This document shows, one piece after another, positions 1-64,000 of a stretch of DNA of 64,000 bases. Every line of letters begins with the position of its first letter. The stretch's first letter is position 1. The translations under genes were made by a program, and so were the position numbers. Origin of the DNA: Megalonaias nervosa (taxonomy: Eukaryota > Mollusca > Bivalvia > Unionida > Unionidae); the NCBI GenBank assembly GCA_016617855.1, contig JAECUM010096235.1, positions 62,001 through 126,000 on the forward strand, written 5' to 3'. The notes under the pieces are model-generated. The model searched no databases. It saw nothing but the letters and a program-made list of their open reading frames with translations, and was not told the origin of the DNA.

Positions 1-137
1 GGAATCTACTGACAGCTTTATCACATGCCCACACTGGTAGAGTCCAAGACTCAAACTCATGCGAACAGAGGTGAGATAGCAAAGATAAGTAAAGGTAAAT
101 ACTTTAGACCACTTGGCCACCAAGGGCCCCTGTTTCA
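1..137 (-). repeat. tRNA-headed SINE fragment
   Basis: Read on the minus strand, an A-box-like GGTGGCCAAGTGGTCTAAAG lies at 102-121 and a B-box-like GAGTTTGAGTCTTGGA at 42-57. That spacing is typical of a tRNA-derived SINE head. A related plus-strand copy is at 33.48 kb. The left end is cut by the window edge. It is not a functional tRNA gene, because the arms do not pair well. Confidence 0.45.
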
Positions 138-505
138 ACTGAGATATTAATTTGCTTGAGTTTATTCAACAACTAGTGGAATAGGTATGGATGTTATAGC
201 GCGATAACAGGAATCTTGCATTGTTTTGAATACACTGAAATTGTTGGGTAATCTGAGGAATAAATAAAATCCTCAAAGAATCATGGTCAGTAACTCATTT
301 TTAATGCCATAAGGAGATAATGTATATACATGTAGTTGTATAGTTTTCATCAGTTTTAGCACCTCAAAATGGATCTCACTGATCTTAAATCTCTATGGCT
401 GGCACCCTTGGAACTGAAACAATGCACAAATGACTTAAAACTGGCACTCCCAAATTTGGAATAGGCTGAACAGGAATCCTAAATTCAGATAAATATAGTA
501 CTTAC
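138..505. other. Intron sequence, nothing recognised
   Basis: This is AT-rich intronic sequence downstream of the last visible exon. No exon with matching phase (phase 0 start) was found, so the next exon of the host gene should lie beyond the window. Confidence 0.5.
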
Positions 506-63242
<62,737 letters not shown>

Positions 63243-63840
63243 CTAGCAAATTAAATAATAAAAATAAGCAAGAGTCCCTTAAAGGGACTGATGCTCTACT
63301 GAGCGAAAAGAATTTCCAGGAATTCAACATAAAAATATTTCTGCCTTTTAACTGTATTCAGTACCTAGCAAAATAACAAGAAAAATAAAAATAAAATAGA
63401 ACTTGATATTTGCAAAACACAATGAAGACTCTGATATTCAATATATAAGTATATGGGGGATATGATCTGCATGCAAGCAACCACCAGTTCTTATCCATAT
63501 ATCCAGAAATACATACAGATATACCTCAAACTTCCCTAACTATCACATAGGTTTGACCAAAACTTGTGACTGCTTTAAAGAGATGGCCAGTATCAAGAGG
63601 CTGAATTAATATTAGAACAGCTCTAATGGGACAAAATATGTGATCAGTCTGCCATGTCAAAGAGGGGTCAGTTTCTGCATTAATGCAGAACACATTACTT
63701 CTTTGTTATAAGGCCCTTAATTAAAACATATGATAGCGATATATTTCTCAAATTAAATCTCCAAAATAACTGCCCAGAGGTTTACTTTGGTATTGTTGAA
63801 TTTAACATCATTTTCCAGCACACAAGAAGCTATAAGTAAT
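63243..63840. other. Intron sequence with a duplicated acceptor region
   Basis: AACTGTATTCAGTACCTAGC at about 63,347-63,366 repeats the acceptor-flanking AACTGTATTCCATACCTAGC at about 63,229-63,248, offset by about 120 bp. It may act as a decoy acceptor. No exon was recognised. Confidence 0.5.
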
Positions 63841-63960
63841 GCCCAGAATTAATGGTGGAGGAAGACCCAGGGAAGAACCACAGACCCATAGGAAGCTAAG
63901 AGCAATCTTTCTCACATACCTAGGTTGGTCAAACTAAGATTCAAACCCACAAAGAGGGGA
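63841..63960 (-). repeat. SINE-like fragment at the right edge
   Basis: The minus strand contains GTGGGTTTGAATCTTAG (B-box-like) and the downstream phrase CTATGGGTCTGTGGTTCTTC. No A-box can be assigned confidently. Confidence 0.35.
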
Positions 63961-64000
63961 GATGAGAGTGATTTGTAAATGTCAGCACCTTAGGTGATGA

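Overview
The window is animal nuclear DNA. It is AT-rich and intron-dense, full of microsatellites and transposons, and has no bacterial-style gene packing. The transposon types (DIRS-like tyrosine-recombinase retroelements, a Penelope-like GIY-YIG fragment, tRNA-headed SINEs, a FLYWCH-type MULE) and the dispersed repeats suggest a lophotrochozoan invertebrate, perhaps a mollusc. That placement is an inference, not something the sequence proves.

One host gene accounts for all the confidently recognised host coding sequence. It is an internal stretch of a fibrocystin-L (PKHD1L1)-like gene on the minus strand, transcribed from about 63.2 kb down to 0.5 kb, with both ends outside the window. I reconstructed 22 exons by matching splice sites and reading phase, plus one tentative exon. 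In protein order they give: the tail of an upstream segment (63.2-61.8 kb), an IPT/TIG domain (60.7-60.2 kb), a PA14 domain (51.5-48.3 kb), a long extracellular spacer of about 550 residues that carries a repeated unnamed module (37.4-10.5 kb), and then the start of a run of IPT domains (4.6-0.5 kb). This order matches the fibrocystin-L family.

The introns are a transposon archive. DIRS-like elements or remnants, all on the minus strand, lie at about 11.6-13.1, 23.7-24.8, 40.0-46.8 (two nested) and 54.3-60.15 kb. The 40.5-46.2 kb copy keeps gag-like, RT (YLDD), RNase H and tyrosine recombinase (HEVR and Tyr) regions between inverted repeats, with only a few disabling changes. A 2.0 kb MULE with a FLYWCH finger, long inverted repeats and a perfect 9-bp target duplication sits at 52.18-54.22 kb. 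Two elements of hAT5 type (CAGGG ends, perfect 5-bp target duplications) are at 13.57-14.67 and 54.74-56.34 kb, the latter inside a DIRS remnant. Also present are a LINE RT fragment (2.5-3.7 kb), a Penelope-like GIY-YIG fragment (35.1-35.8 kb), two tRNA-headed SINEs with target duplications (16.5 and 25.4 kb), a pair of mariner-type MITEs (8.7 and 51.6 kb), a 68-bp-arm foldback (7.75 kb), and tandem repeats with periods of 26, 28, 31, 36, 79 and 114 bp.

I saw no CRISPR array, rRNA, genuine tRNA gene, promoter or poly(A) site of the host gene. No clearly new biological system was identified. The best follow-ups are the near-intact MULE and DIRS elements, the GIY-YIG fragment, the foldback, the two-strand-open 36-bp minisatellite, and the repeated module in the PKHD1L1 spacer.
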